A stretch of DNA of 47,185 nt, taken from contig CAKNRQ010000017.1 in NCBI GenBank assembly GCA_930990965.1, positions 1-47,185 on the forward strand, read 5' to 3'. The notes beneath the pieces were generated by a model. The model saw nothing but the letters and a program-made list of their open reading frames with translations, had not been told where the DNA came from and searched no databases. Shown here piece after piece: positions 24,123 to 32,913 of the stretch (position 1 is the stretch's first letter; each line of letters opens with the position of its first letter). The position numbers were made by a program, and so were the translations under genes. This DNA comes from an uncultured Clostridia bacterium (lineage in GTDB: Bacteria > Bacillota > Clostridia > Oscillospirales > Oscillospiraceae).

Positions 24123-24776
24123 ATGCGCATAAAATTTGACGAGCAGCTTGCGCTCTTGAACCACGAACTTATAGCTATGGGCGCCCTCTGCGAAGAAGCC
24201 ATAGCCACCACGAGCCGCGCCGTGCTCGACAACGACCGGGCCCTGAGCGAGCGCGTGCGTACCCTTGAGTACGAAATAGACCAGAAAGAGCGCGAGATAG
24301 AGACCATCTGCCTCAAGCTCCTGCTCCAGCAGCAGCCTGTGGCGAGCGACCTGCGCCTCATCAGCGCGGCGCTGAAGATGATAACCGACATGGAGCGAAT
24401 AGGCGACCAGGCGCTCGACATCTCCGACACCGCGGGATTCATGGGCCCCGTCGCCCCCGAGGACGCCGGAGCGCTCGGCGATCTTGCCCGTACCGTGATA
24501 GGCATGGTAACGGACAGCGTTGACGCCTTCGTGCGCCAGGACCAGGCGGCCGCACGAGCCGTTGTAAAGCGCGACGACGAGGCCGACGCACTCTTTGACA
24601 AGATAAAAAAGAGCATCATAGAGCGGCTTGAAAACAGCAAGGGTGAGGGCGAATACTCGCTCGACCTGCTCATGATTGCCAAGTACCTCGAGCGCATCGG
24701 CGACCATGCGACGAACATTGCCGAGTGGGTCGAATTTGCCGAAACCGGGCAATATAAGGGCGGCGAAGTTATCTGA
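24123..24776 (+). CDS. phoU: phosphate signalling protein PhoU
   Basis: A 217-residue all-helical protein made of two three-helix bundles, each with the metal-binding signature: ERIGDQALDIS in the first and ERIGDHATNIAEWV in the second. It links PstB activity to the PhoR kinase so that the pathway is shut when phosphate is plentiful. It starts two bases after pstB with GGGAGG in the pstB end. It completes the pst operon, followed by a GC-rich hairpin before phoP. Confidence 0.95.
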   Translation: MRIKFDEQLALLNHELIAMGALCEEAIATTSRAVLDNDRALSERVRTLEYEIDQKEREIETICLKLLLQQQPVASDLRLISAALKMITDMERIGDQALDISDTAGFMGPVAPEDAGALGDLARTVIGMVTDSVDAFVRQDQAAARAVVKRDDEADALFDKIKKSIIERLENSKGEGEYSLDLLMIAKYLERIGDHATNIAEWVEFAETGQYKGGEVI

Positions 24777-24867
24777 GCCGGGCTGCCTGTGTGGGCGTAG
24801 TTTTCACATACCGTCAAGCGTCAGCCCCTGAATAAGTGGGCGCCGGACGCTGTTTAAACGATCCAAC

Positions 24868-24907
24868 GCCGGGCGGGTGTATCTGCCCGCCCGGCTGATT
24901 GCTTGTT
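24868..24907 (+). terminator. hairpin between phoU and the response regulator
   Basis: 10-bp stem GCCGGGCGGG / CCCGCCCGGC with a 7-base loop and a loose T-rich tail (TGATTGCTTGTTTTA). The next gene's ribosome site follows at once, so it may attenuate rather than fully stop. Confidence 0.55.
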
Positions 24908-24925
24908 TTAAGGGGAGTAAAGAAC

Positions 24926-25606
24926 ATGATCTACTGCGTAGAGGACGATTCGGCCATCCGCGACATCGAGGTCTATGCCCTGCGCTCCACCGGTTTTGAG
25001 GCCGAGGGACTCGAATCCGGCGAAGAGCTCTTTGCCGCCATTAAAAAGCGCGTGCCGGAGCTCATCATCCTCGACGTCATGCTGCCCGGCGAAGACGGGC
25101 TTGAGATTCTCAAACGTATCCGGTTCAACGCCCTTACCCGCTCCGTGCCTGTCATCATGGCCACGGCCCGCGGCGAGGAGTACGACAAAATAACCGGCCT
25201 GGACTCCGGCGCGGATGACTACCTCGTGAAGCCCTTCGGCATGATGGAGATGGTCTCACGCGTGCGGGCCGTGCTGCGCCGCGCAGGCGGCGGCGAGAGC
25301 GAGCGGGAGCGCCAGCTGGTGCTCGGCAGCCTCACGCTGGACCCCTCCAGCCACACGGTAAGCGTGAACGGCGAGAGCGTGGCCCTCACGCTCAAGGAGT
25401 TCGAGCTGCTCCGCACCATGATGGCCAAGCCCGGCGTCGTGTTTACGCGCGACCGCCTCTTGAGCGAGGTCTGGGGTACGGACTATGACGGTGAAACGCG
25501 CACGGTAGACGTGCACATCCGCACGCTGCGTCAGAAGCTGGGCGAGGCCGGCTCAATGATAGGCACAGTGCGCGGAGTGGGTTACAGAATGGAGGCCCAG
25601 CCGTGA
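24926..25606 (+). CDS. phoP: OmpR-family response regulator PhoP/PhoB
   Basis: A 226-residue two-domain regulator. The receiver has acidic residues Glu 6, Asp 7 and Asp 8, phospho-acceptor Asp 50 in IILDVMLPGEDG, the Thr of MATARG and Lys 102 in DDYLVKPFG. The C-terminal winged helix runs from about 135, with TRDRLLSEVWG and RTVDVHIRTLRQKLG. Placed directly behind pstSCAB-phoU and before its kinase, it is the likely activator that reads the PhoP-like boxes before pstS. AAGGGGAG precedes ATG 24926. Confidence 0.92.
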   Translation: MIYCVEDDSAIRDIEVYALRSTGFEAEGLESGEELFAAIKKRVPELIILDVMLPGEDGLEILKRIRFNALTRSVPVIMATARGEEYDKITGLDSGADDYLVKPFGMMEMVSRVRAVLRRAGGGESERERQLVLGSLTLDPSSHTVSVNGESVALTLKEFELLRTMMAKPGVVFTRDRLLSEVWGTDYDGETRTVDVHIRTLRQKLGEAGSMIGTVRGVGYRMEAQP

Positions 25607-27255
25607 CAAAGCGCATTTTCCGCAGCGTATTTCTGGCGAGTCTGGTGGTGTTCCTGGCCGGACTCGCCCTTGTCGTAGGCGCGCTGTACAACTACTTCAC
25701 GGAACACCAGGCCCAGCAGCTGCGGGTGGAGGCCAGATTGGCCGCGCACGGCGTGGAGAAGAACGGCCTTGACTACTTCGACGGCCTTGACGAGAGCGCG
25801 GTGCGCCTCACGTGGATAGACTCCGACGGCACGGTCATCTACGACACCGACGCCGACGCGGACGACATGGAGAGCCACACCGAGCGCGAGGAGTTCCGCG
25901 AGGCGCTCGAGTACGGCTACGGCGAGGGAGAGCGCACCAGCTCCACCCTCTCGGAGAAGACCGTATATTACGCAATCCGGCTCAGTGACGGCACAGTGCT
26001 GCGCACAAGCGAGTCGCACTACACGGTCCCCACGCTGTTGATGGGTATTATCCAGCCGCTTGTGCTGATACTCGTTCTGGCCCTGGTGCTATCGGGCTGG
26101 CTGGCCAGCCGCCTCTCCAAGCGTATAGTCGGCCCGCTCAACGCCATTGACCTCGACAAGCCCCTGGAAAATGACGTCTACGACGAGCTGAGCCCGCTGC
26201 TGACCCGCGTCGAACACCAGCAGCGGCAGATAAGCGACCAGCTTGAGGAGCTCACGCGCCGCCGGGAGGAGTTTGAAGCCATAACCGACTCCATGAGCGA
26301 GGGCCTTATTGTGATTGACAGCACCGGCCTCGTTATGAGCGTCAATCCCAGCGCGCGTGAGATCTTCGGCGTGGACAGGTCCAGCGAGGGCCGTGATGTG
26401 CTCACCATAGACCGCTCTCCCGAATTGCGCGCCCTGCTTGAAAAGAGCGCCTCCGGCGAGAGGGGCGAAGTATATATAAACCGTGGAGAACGCGAGTATA
26501 TGCTCACCGCGAGCCCCGTTATCACGGAAGGCGGCAAGCGCGGCACGGTGCTCCTGGCCGTTGACGTGACGGAAAAGCTCCGCGCCGAACGCCTCAGGCG
26601 CGAATTCACCGCCAACGTCTCGCACGAGCTCAAAACCCCGCTGCACTCCATCATGGGCGCCGCAGAGCTGCTGCAAAGCGGGCTTGTAAAGCCGGAGGAT
26701 CAGGAGCGCTTCCTGTCCCGTATACGCAGCGAGGCCGCGCGGCTAGTGGAGCTGGTGCAGGACGTCATCAACCTCTCCCGTCTCGACGAGGGCGAAGAGC
26801 TCCCGCGCGAGGACACAGACATGTATGCGCTTGCAAGGGAAGTGAGCGCCAATGTCGCCGATGAGGCCGAACGCCGGGGCGTAAAACTCTCCGTCACGGG
26901 CGAGAGCGCCACAGTGTACGGCGTGCGCCGCCTGCTCTGGGAGATAGTCTGGAATCTTGCGGAAAACGCAGTTAAGTACTCTAAACCCGAGGGAGGCACG
27001 GCCAACATAGACGTGCATAAGCTCGAAAACGGCCGCGTGCGCGTCACGGTCAGCGACAACGGCGTCGGCATACCAAAAGACCAGCAAGAGCGCGTCTTTG
27101 AACGCTTCTACCGTGTGGACAAGAGCCACAGCCGTGAAACCGGCGGCACCGGCCTCGGCCTCTCCATAGTGAAGCATGCCGCCCAGTACCACAACGCGGA
27201 CATAGCTATGGACAGCGAACCCGGTAAAGGTACAAAGATAAGCGTGACGTTTTGA
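25603..27255 (+). CDS. phoR: phosphate sensor histidine kinase PhoR
   Basis: A 550-residue membrane kinase: first helix at about 8-30, an outer domain of some 115 residues, second helix at about 146-166, a linker, a PAS domain at about 215-300 (DSMSEGLIVIDSTGLVMSV), the HisKA helix with phospho-acceptor His 341 in VSHELKTPLHS, and the ATPase domain with NLAENAVKYS, DNGVGIP and GGTGLGLSIVK. GTG 25603 overlaps the phoP stop by four bases and has GGAGG twelve bases upstream, so the pair is translationally coupled. It is expected to phosphorylate PhoP when PstSCAB-PhoU signal phosphate shortage. Confidence 0.93.
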   Translation: MTKRIFRSVFLASLVVFLAGLALVVGALYNYFTEHQAQQLRVEARLAAHGVEKNGLDYFDGLDESAVRLTWIDSDGTVIYDTDADADDMESHTEREEFREALEYGYGEGERTSSTLSEKTVYYAIRLSDGTVLRTSESHYTVPTLLMGIIQPLVLILVLALVLSGWLASRLSKRIVGPLNAIDLDKPLENDVYDELSPLLTRVEHQQRQISDQLEELTRRREEFEAITDSMSEGLIVIDSTGLVMSVNPSAREIFGVDRSSEGRDVLTIDRSPELRALLEKSASGERGEVYINRGEREYMLTASPVITEGGKRGTVLLAVDVTEKLRAERLRREFTANVSHELKTPLHSIMGAAELLQSGLVKPEDQERFLSRIRSEAARLVELVQDVINLSRLDEGEELPREDTDMYALAREVSANVADEAERRGVKLSVTGESATVYGVRRLLWEIVWNLAENAVKYSKPEGGTANIDVHKLENGRVRVTVSDNGVGIPKDQQERVFERFYRVDKSHSRETGGTGLGLSIVKHAAQYHNADIAMDSEPGKGTKISVTF

Positions 27256-27265
27256 AGAATAAAGT

Positions 27266-27304
27266 AAAGCCGGACGGCATCTGCCGTCCGGCTTTAAACG
27301 TTTT
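27266..27304 (+). terminator. terminator after phoR
   Basis: 12-bp stem AAAGCCGGACGG / CCGTCCGGCTTT with a 6-base loop, followed by AAACGTTTTT. Confidence 0.85.
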
Positions 27305-27353
27305 TGCCCCCTGAGCGCTTAGCGACGTGGTAGTAAAGCACTCCAAAAAGATA

Positions 27354-28538
27354 TCACCCGCTCACCGGTTTAATATAACTGCTCAACACATACCCCCGCT
27401 GCCCCTGGTACTCCACACAGGTAAAGTCTCCGGCGGCGCTTACATAGGTCATCTGCCCGTCTTTGGGTATGGTCGTTATGGCCGCAGCCGAGGTGTTCGG
27501 CTCTGCGCGTAGGGTGATGAACTCTTCGCAGTCGGCGTACCAGAGACTGCCGGCGAGAGAACTCGTCCCCGTCGTGCCTTTCTTGAAACTCCAGAGCTGG
27601 GCCGTCTGCCCCTCCAGCTTGCTGAACGACCAGGTGCGGCGGCTGAGTTCGATGCTGTTAGGGTCGCAGACGTTAAAGCCGAAGAGGCCGTAGTCGTATA
27701 TGACAATGAAGTGCCCGCTGGTGGTGAAATCGCCCGGGAGCATACTCGCAATGATGATTTCTCCCGCGTCCAGCCGCTCGCGCATGGTGGCCTCGTCCAG
27801 CGAAATCGCCTCGCCTGTCAGCCCGAAGGCCGAGGCGCCCTGAGTGAAGAGCGTCCAGGCCGTTCCGGCGCCGTCTACGTAATGCCCCGCGCTCTCGGCG
27901 TAGTCGGCTATCCGCGCCGGGGTCGCCGTGGCGTCGCCTGTGAGCGCTATCGCTACCATCGACAGGCAGGTCGGACCGCAGCCGGTGATGCCCATGACCG
28001 AGCTGCCATAGCCGTGATAGGCCCAGCGCGTGTCGTACTGGATGAGGTACGGTATTTCGCCCTCTTTGACGGTTATTAACGCGTTAAGCCCGCTCTCGTC
28101 TTCGCCGCGGAACGGCGTGAGCAGAGCAAAGTCCAGCTTTTCCTCGCCCTGCAAGGCAGTCTTTACCGCGGCCTCGCTGTATATTTCAATGTGGTCGGCG
28201 ATGAAATTCAGCCGTTCGGCGAGATCTTCTTCCTTCGCCGCGAGTTCGCGCAACTGTGCGGCGTAGTCCTCGCCGCACTCGTTTACGGCCATCTCGGGCC
28301 GGATTTCCCCCTCCAGGGTCGCAAGGGAATATGTAAGCTCGTTCTGCACATTGTCCAGGCTCGGCCCGGCAAAGGTGGTCAGCCCGTCGGTGAAGCGCCA
28401 GACAAAGAAGAGCGCCAGCAGCAGTATGAGCGCAATTATGATAAGCGCCACGCGCCCGCCGTGCCGCCTCCTGCGCCGCCTGTACCGCGGCGGCGGGGCA
28501 TAGTATTCGTCGTCATAGTAGTCGTCGTAGTATGGCAA
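27354..28538 (-). CDS. membrane-anchored C39-like cysteine peptidase with SH3 domain
   Basis: A 394-residue protein: Tyr/Asp- then Arg-rich cytoplasmic N-terminus (1-28), one membrane helix (29-48), a helical region (about 60-140), a C39_2-type papain-like domain, and a C-terminal bacterial SH3 domain (about 340-392). In the peptidase domain GCGPTC gives catalytic Cys 187, SGHFIVIYDY gives His 276, and VCDP gives Asp 292, so it appears active. Such proteins act at the outer surface, probably on wall peptides. GGAGGA lies upstream of ATG 28538, and a perfect consensus promoter at 28580-28608 drives it alone. Confidence 0.85.
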   Translation of the reverse strand: MPYYDDYYDDEYYAPPPRYRRRRRRHGGRVALIIIALILLLALFFVWRFTDGLTTFAGPSLDNVQNELTYSLATLEGEIRPEMAVNECGEDYAAQLRELAAKEEDLAERLNFIADHIEIYSEAAVKTALQGEEKLDFALLTPFRGEDESGLNALITVKEGEIPYLIQYDTRWAYHGYGSSVMGITGCGPTCLSMVAIALTGDATATPARIADYAESAGHYVDGAGTAWTLFTQGASAFGLTGEAISLDEATMRERLDAGEIIIASMLPGDFTTSGHFIVIYDYGLFGFNVCDPNSIELSRRTWSFSKLEGQTAQLWSFKKGTTGTSSLAGSLWYADCEEFITLRAEPNTSAAAITTIPKDGQMTYVSAAGDFTCVEYQGQRGYVLSSYIKPVSG

Positions 28539-28579
28539 ATTTATATCCTCCGGGAACTGTACTAATTAGCTTAATACAG

Positions 28580-28608
28580 ATTATAGCTCTGTAAGCGCTG
28601 TGTGTCAA
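28580..28608 (-). promoter_or_regulatory. perfect sigma-A promoter of the C39-like gene
   Basis: Minus strand TTGACA (complement 28603-28608), 17 bases, TATAAT (complement 28580-28585): both hexamers match the consensus. Confidence 0.8.
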
Positions 28609-28684
28609 GTTTGCGGGGAATCAGACCTAAGAAGCCGCGGGTACTCCGGGCGCTTTCCGCGCCCGCCCGCGTTGCGTGAGAAAT

Positions 28685-28715
28685 AAAAAGGACAGGCTTT
28701 TTGCCTGTCCTTTTT
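28685..28715 (-). terminator. terminator after the DUF4914-like gene
   Basis: 13-bp stem AAAAAGGACAGGC / GCCTGTCCTTTTT with a 5-base loop, 12 bases after the stop. The A and T flanks make it work in both directions. Confidence 0.9.
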
Positions 28716-28726
28716 ATATTGTAAAT

Positions 28727-30610
28727 TTACGGCCGCAGGCCGAGGGGGATTATGGAGCAGTAGTCCTCGACGCTGCCGTGATTGTCGAAGCACTCGAGGA
28801 TTTCGCGGCCTATGGGGTCGAGCTCGTCGCGGTTGTACTCGGAGAGCACTTTGGCAAAGAAGTCGTAGAGAATTTCCGCGCCCTTGTCGTAACCGTCTTC
28901 GCCGAGGTATTCCTGGCGCTCGGGGCGCAGGAAACGGCTGGAGATACGCTGGCCGTCAACTTTCATCTCGTTGAGGGCATAGCCCATGAGGGCGCAGCGG
29001 GCCGGGCTCAGGCGGTCCATCTTCATGTTGACGCCGCCGCGGCGGGCCAGATATTCGCGCGCTATCCACTCGGCGGCGAAGCCGACGCGGTAGGAACCGA
29101 TGTGCTGGTTGGGTATCAGCACGTAGCGGGTGTTCGGGCAGGCGATGATCTGCTCGAGGAGCAGGTTGGCCTGGGTTACGCGCTTGCCGGTGGCGAAGGG
29201 CCAGTAGGAGCCGACGCCCTCGCTGCCCAGCGGGGTCTCGCCGCTGACGGAGGGGTTCTTGAAGCCGCGCGGGGCCACAAGGCGCCAGAGCCAGGCCAGA
29301 GCGGGCGGGATGATGTGCATGAGGCCCATGATGCCGTAAGTGGGCTCCTTGGCCGTGGCGGGCGGCATGCGCACGCCGAAGGAGCGCACGTCAACCTCGA
29401 CGGGGCTGTTGACCACGTTGGAGATGAGGCGGCGCGGCACTATGACGCGCGGGTTGGGGCAGGGTTTGCCGGTGGAGTCGAGCACGTGCTCCCAGGGCAG
29501 GCAGGTGGCGCGCGGCACAGCCTGCAGGTTGAGGAACATCAGCGGCTCTTTGGAGTGGATGGCAATCTTCTCGTACTGCGGTTCGCAGCCGTACTCGGTG
29601 ATGCCGTCCACGCGGACAAACCAGCCGTCCTCGCCGTCGGTGAGGCAGAGCTTGCCGGAGTTGTCCTGTATGCTGGGCGGGCACATGGCCATGTCGTCCG
29701 TGACGGGAGCTATCGTACAGGTGTCGCTCATGGATATATAGCTCTCTTCACCGCTCACCAGGTTCACGCCCAGCAGCACGCGGCCGTCGGCAGAACGCAT
29801 GACGTCCTGCAGCAGCTCGCTCTTGCCGCCGCCGGAGGCGCCCTCGTGCATCATGACCATCTCGTTTTCGTAGGGGGTGATGATACGCGCGCTGGAGGCG
29901 TGGGCCGTGACCCAGCCCTCCTGCTCGCCGATGTCTATGAGCACGGAGTAGATGCCCTTCTTGGCGCTCGGGCCGGGATAGAGGTTGTAAGAGAAGACCT
30001 CATGGAGCTGCAGCTCGGGGTAGCGGCAATGTACCACAACCTGTTTGCCGCCAAAGTGGGTGTGACGGAACGGGGGCGCGGCATAGACAACGGCGCGGGG
30101 CTTGAAATTCTCAACCGTGCGCAGGTCTACGAAGGCCTGAAGCTGCGCCATTGCGAAGCCGAAGAAGGCCGCGTTGCGCGGGCAGACGAGCAGGCTGTCA
30201 TAACCGTAATCGTAGCCGCCGGACTTGAAGGGCACCAGTATCAGCTCCTGGCGTGTCAGCCAGCGGAAAGTCTCCGTGCGCAGCTCTGAGAAGTCATAGC
30301 CGTACACGTCCTTGAAACGCGGCTTGTCTGTGGGCAAGTCGTCGCCGATACGCATGCAGTCGGGGTCGCGGCGGCGCATGTAGTCCTCGGGGTAATTGAC
30401 GGCGGCGCCGTTGCGGCAGCGGACGACTTCTGCCTCCTTGACGCTTTTGCCGTTGACGTCGTAGAGGACCTCTATTTTATCCGTATACTCGTTGCCGAAG
30501 ATGAGCTCAAAGAGCTGGTCTTTGCTCGTCGGGATTATTACACTCGGGCTGTTGTAGATGATCTTGCGGAGTTCATCAGGCAGAGTAAAGCGTTCAAACA
30601 GTATGTTCAC
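28727..30610 (-). CDS. DUF4914-like P-loop protein (PEPCK/HPr-kinase-like)
   Basis: A 627-residue cytoplasmic protein that I recognise as resembling the DUF4914 family of Clostridia and Bacteroidetes; biochemical role unknown. A P-loop EGASGGGKS is at residues 256-264, of the kind seen in PEP carboxykinase and HPr kinase, followed by DTCTIAPVTDDMAM. Other conserved-looking stretches are PYENEMVMMHEG, PNPRVIVPRRL and FGVRMPP. There are no membrane helices. ATG 30610 lies behind a TTGACA promoter with a palindrome just downstream of the -10. It is monocistronic. A metabolite-binding kinase or carboxykinase-like enzyme is the inference. Confidence 0.85.
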   Translation of the reverse strand: MNILFERFTLPDELRKIIYNSPSVIIPTSKDQLFELIFGNEYTDKIEVLYDVNGKSVKEAEVVRCRNGAAVNYPEDYMRRRDPDCMRIGDDLPTDKPRFKDVYGYDFSELRTETFRWLTRQELILVPFKSGGYDYGYDSLLVCPRNAAFFGFAMAQLQAFVDLRTVENFKPRAVVYAAPPFRHTHFGGKQVVVHCRYPELQLHEVFSYNLYPGPSAKKGIYSVLIDIGEQEGWVTAHASSARIITPYENEMVMMHEGASGGGKSELLQDVMRSADGRVLLGVNLVSGEESYISMSDTCTIAPVTDDMAMCPPSIQDNSGKLCLTDGEDGWFVRVDGITEYGCEPQYEKIAIHSKEPLMFLNLQAVPRATCLPWEHVLDSTGKPCPNPRVIVPRRLISNVVNSPVEVDVRSFGVRMPPATAKEPTYGIMGLMHIIPPALAWLWRLVAPRGFKNPSVSGETPLGSEGVGSYWPFATGKRVTQANLLLEQIIACPNTRYVLIPNQHIGSYRVGFAAEWIAREYLARRGGVNMKMDRLSPARCALMGYALNEMKVDGQRISSRFLRPERQEYLGEDGYDKGAEILYDFFAKVLSEYNRDELDPIGREILECFDNHGSVEDYCSIIPLGLRP

Positions 30611-30629
30611 TGGAACTACCTCGCTTTCT

Positions 30630-30677
30630 GTACGAAACCGTACCCTTATATTTTAAAGTATTCCTAAGCTTTGTCAA
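30630..30677 (-). promoter_or_regulatory. promoter and palindromic operator of the DUF4914-like gene
   Basis: Minus strand TTGACA (complement 30672-30677), 16 bases, TAAAAT (complement 30650-30655). GTACG-AAAC-CGTAC, a perfect inverted repeat at 30630-30643, lies over the expected transcription start. Confidence 0.6.
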
Positions 30678-30820
30678 TATCAAAACAATATTTGTGCGCC
30701 CACAAATACCGGCCAAAACCCGCGCCATTCCATGTCAATTTGCACAATTAGTCATAAAATTCCGTTCAAATTACGCATAATGACCCGACGCGAGCAAATA
30801 ATAGCGCCGAGGTGATTTAT

Positions 30821-30994
30821 ATGACCACGAAAGAGAGCCTTTATCTCGACGACGCGCTCGGTCACGCGCAGTTTCTCACGCAGCAGTGCCGCGAGGCCGC
30901 CAACATGCTTCAGGATGCCGCGCTCAAGCAGAAGGCGCAGCAGATGGCCGACCAGCACTGCCAGATGTACAGCCGCTTTTACGACTTGGTGTAA
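30821..30994 (+). CDS. small CotF-associated spore coat protein
   Basis: A 57-residue helical protein (MTTKESLYLDDALGHAQF...) with many Gln and a Cys pair. Proteins of this type are found directly ahead of CotF-domain genes in sporulating Clostridia and are taken to be coat components or partners. ATG 30821 follows CGAGGTG; a GTG nine bases earlier is in frame but lies inside that site. The CotF gene begins 12 bases after its stop. No clear sporulation sigma-factor promoter could be fixed in the A/T-rich leader. Confidence 0.75.
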   Translation: MTTKESLYLDDALGHAQFLTQQCREAANMLQDAALKQKAQQMADQHCQMYSRFYDLV

Positions 30995-31006
30995 GGAGGA
31001 ACGGGT

Positions 31007-31255
31007 ATGGACGACAAAATGATAATGGAAAACCTGCTCAACACTACGAAGGGTGTCTGTGACCTCTATATGCACGGCGCCATTGAGTCGTGTACGCCCA
31101 ACGTGCGCCAGGCCTTCACTACCGCGCTCAACTTCGAGCTCGGCATGCAGGACGAGCTGTACAGTGAGATGCAGCAAAAGGGCTGGTACGCCGCCGAGCA
31201 GGCCGCGCCTCAGCGCACTGAGAAGATTCGCCAGAAGTTCAAGCCCAACTGCTAA
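31007..31255 (+). CDS. CotF-family spore coat protein
   Basis: An 82-residue CotF-domain protein: LYMHGAIESCTPNVRQAF and LNFELGMQDELYSEM are the core of the family, a four-helix ferritin-like fold, and it ends in the usual KGWY segment plus a short Cys-terminated tail. It is expected in the spore coat and is among the best signs that the host sporulates. AAGGAGGA precedes ATG 31007; it forms a two-gene unit with the gene before it. Confidence 0.88.
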   Translation: MDDKMIMENLLNTTKGVCDLYMHGAIESCTPNVRQAFTTALNFELGMQDELYSEMQQKGWYAAEQAAPQRTEKIRQKFKPNC

Positions 31256-31275
31256 GGCGCGTGGCCACAAAAGCC

Positions 31276-31304
31276 TTGCAAAACGCCGCCTCCTGGGGTA
31301 TGCT
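31276..31304 (+). promoter_or_regulatory. promoter of the glyoxalase-LysE group
   Basis: TTGCAA at 31276-31281, 17 bases, TATGCT at 31299-31304, 33 bases before the glyoxalase start. Confidence 0.5.
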
Positions 31305-31337
31305 GTTAAAAACGGCACCGCTCGGGAGGCGTACATA

Positions 31338-31712
31338 ATGACATTCAGATTCTACCACTGCAATATCAACGTCAGGGACCTGGAGCGCAGCGTGAAGTTC
31401 TATGCCGAGGCGCTGGATATGCGCCCTGTGCGCGAGAAAGAGGCCGAAGACGGCTCGTTCAAGCTTGTTTTCCTGGCCAATGAGGCCGCCACGTTCCAGA
31501 TTGAACTCACCTGGCTGCGCGACCACGCGGAGCGCAACTACGACCTGGGTGAGAACGAGAGCCACCTGGCCTTCCGCACAGACGACTTTGCCGCCGCGAA
31601 GGCAAAGCACGACGCGATGGGCTGCGTCTGCTTTGAGAACCCGTCGATGGGCGTCTATTTCATCGAGGATCCGGACGGCTACTGGATAGAAATAGTACCC
31701 GAAAAGGGGTGA
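31338..31712 (+). CDS. glyoxalase/VOC-family protein, lactoylglutathione lyase-like
   Basis: A 124-residue VOC-fold protein of the glyoxalase I type: paired beta-alpha-beta-beta-beta units, with metal-ligand candidates His 7 (YHCNINVRDLERSVKFY), Glu in FQIELTW, His in ESHLAFRT and the final Glu in YWIEIV. That full set suggests an active metal enzyme acting on methylglyoxal adducts. ATG 31338 follows CGGGAGG. The LysE-type exporter starts four bases after its stop. A different VOC substrate cannot be excluded. Confidence 0.85.
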   Translation: MTFRFYHCNINVRDLERSVKFYAEALDMRPVREKEAEDGSFKLVFLANEAATFQIELTWLRDHAERNYDLGENESHLAFRTDDFAAAKAKHDAMGCVCFENPSMGVYFIEDPDGYWIEIVPEKG

Positions 31713-31716
31713 AGCG

Positions 31717-32319
31717 ATGGATGTTGCCGCGTTCCTGTCGTATGTGTTTGTGAGCACCGTGACGCCCGGGCCGAACAACATGGTCAGCATGTCCGGCGCG
31801 GCGCAGAACGGCTTTGCTTACAGCCTCAGATACACCACTGGCGTGTTCATAGGCTTTTTCGCCCTGGGCTTGCTGGCCGGGGGCTTTACCGCCATGCTCT
31901 ACGACGTGCTGCCGGCCATAGAGCCCTGGCTGCTCGCACTGGGTTCGGCGTACATACTCTACCTGGCCTGGCAGGTCTGGCGCTCGAAGCCGGGAGAGTC
32001 CGGTGAGGCGGGCAAGTCCCGCGGCGTGCTCACCGGCATATTAATGCAGGCCGTTAACGTCAAGGGCATACTCTTCGCTGTGACGGGTATGGCCTCTTAC
32101 GTGCTGCCGCACTACCGCGACCTGCCGCATCTGGCGCTGTGTTCGGCAGTCATGGCGGCGAGCTGCTTTGTGTGCTGCTGCATATGGGCGCTCTTCGGCT
32201 CTGTGCTTGTGGGCGCGTACCGCAAGCACACCAAGATTGTCAACGGCGTCATGGCGCTTGCCCTCGTCTGGTGCGCAGCGGACCTTATTATTGACCTGAT
32301 TGGAGGCCTGATTCAATGA
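31717..32319 (+). CDS. LysE/RhtB-family amino acid exporter
   Basis: A 200-residue membrane protein with six hydrophobic segments. The N-terminal STVTPGPNNMVSMSGA is the LysE/RhtB family signature, and a polar mid-protein loop (WRSKPGESGEAGKSRG) separates the two halves. It probably exports an amino acid or a derivative. The start follows the glyoxalase stop by four bases, and its own stop overlaps the next ATG (ATGA), so it is coupled to the first zinc-ribbon gene. Confidence 0.88.
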   Translation: MDVAAFLSYVFVSTVTPGPNNMVSMSGAAQNGFAYSLRYTTGVFIGFFALGLLAGGFTAMLYDVLPAIEPWLLALGSAYILYLAWQVWRSKPGESGEAGKSRGVLTGILMQAVNVKGILFAVTGMASYVLPHYRDLPHLALCSAVMAASCFVCCCIWALFGSVLVGAYRKHTKIVNGVMALALVWCAADLIIDLIGGLIQ

Positions 32320-32570
32320 AGGACTTGACGAACTACCCCTTTAAACTTCTGAAGCTCACACTTGTCGCCTTTGCCGTTCTGTTTATCGCCGGCATTGTAG
32401 TGCTGAAGCTTGGCTCTATGGTCATGGGCATTGTGCTCATATCCTGCGGCATCTTCGCCATCATTGTCATGCTGACCGTATTCTGGCGCTGCCCGAAGTG
32501 CGACGAGACGCTTCCGCTGGGCGCAATGAAAACCCGCAAGTGCCCGTACTGCGGGGAAAAGATAGACTGA
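32316..32570 (+). CDS. small membrane zinc-ribbon protein, paralogue 1
   Basis: An 84-residue protein: short cytoplasmic head, two membrane helices (about 14-32 and 35-55), then a zinc ribbon WRCPKCDETLPL...KCPYCGEKID with two CxxC pairs 17 residues apart. I do not recognise a named family. Three paralogues with the same layout follow. The start overlaps the lysE-type stop by four bases. A role in metal-stabilised protein contacts at the membrane is only a guess. Confidence 0.8.
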   Translation: MKDLTNYPFKLLKLTLVAFAVLFIAGIVVLKLGSMVMGIVLISCGIFAIIVMLTVFWRCPKCDETLPLGAMKTRKCPYCGEKID

Positions 32571-32606
32571 AGACTTTCGCGCATTGAATTTAGGGGGGAC
32601 ACACCG

Positions 32607-32882
32607 GTGAAACGTATCGCTGACTACATATCGTACCTACGCCGGCACCCGAAGCAGGCCAACAAGTGGAGGCTCCTAATCTTTATCGCCCTCGAGATAG
32701 CCGGCGTGTGCATGGTAGTTCTGGACGCAGAGCTGCCCGGCTTTATCGCCATGATTGCGGGGCTTGTTATTTATACAGCCCTGACGCTGGCCCTCTGGCG
32801 CTGCCCGAGATGCGGGAGCTCACTGCCCTGGCGCGACGTGTTCATCGAGTACTGCCCGCACTGCGGGGAGAGACTTGACTGA
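32607..32882 (+). CDS. small membrane zinc-ribbon protein, paralogue 2
   Basis: A 91-residue protein with a longer basic head (YISYLRRHPKQANKWR), two membrane helices, and the ribbon WRCPRCGSSLPW...YCPHCGERLD. GTG 32607 follows TAGGGGGG. It shares with paralogue 1 the WRCP-x-C-x3-LP ribbon core and helix spacing but little of the head, which suggests old duplication with head divergence. Confidence 0.8.
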   Translation: MKRIADYISYLRRHPKQANKWRLLIFIALEIAGVCMVVLDAELPGFIAMIAGLVIYTALTLALWRCPRCGSSLPWRDVFIEYCPHCGERLD

Positions 32883-32913
32883 ACGGAGCAAAAACCGACT
32901 GGAAGGAACAGTA

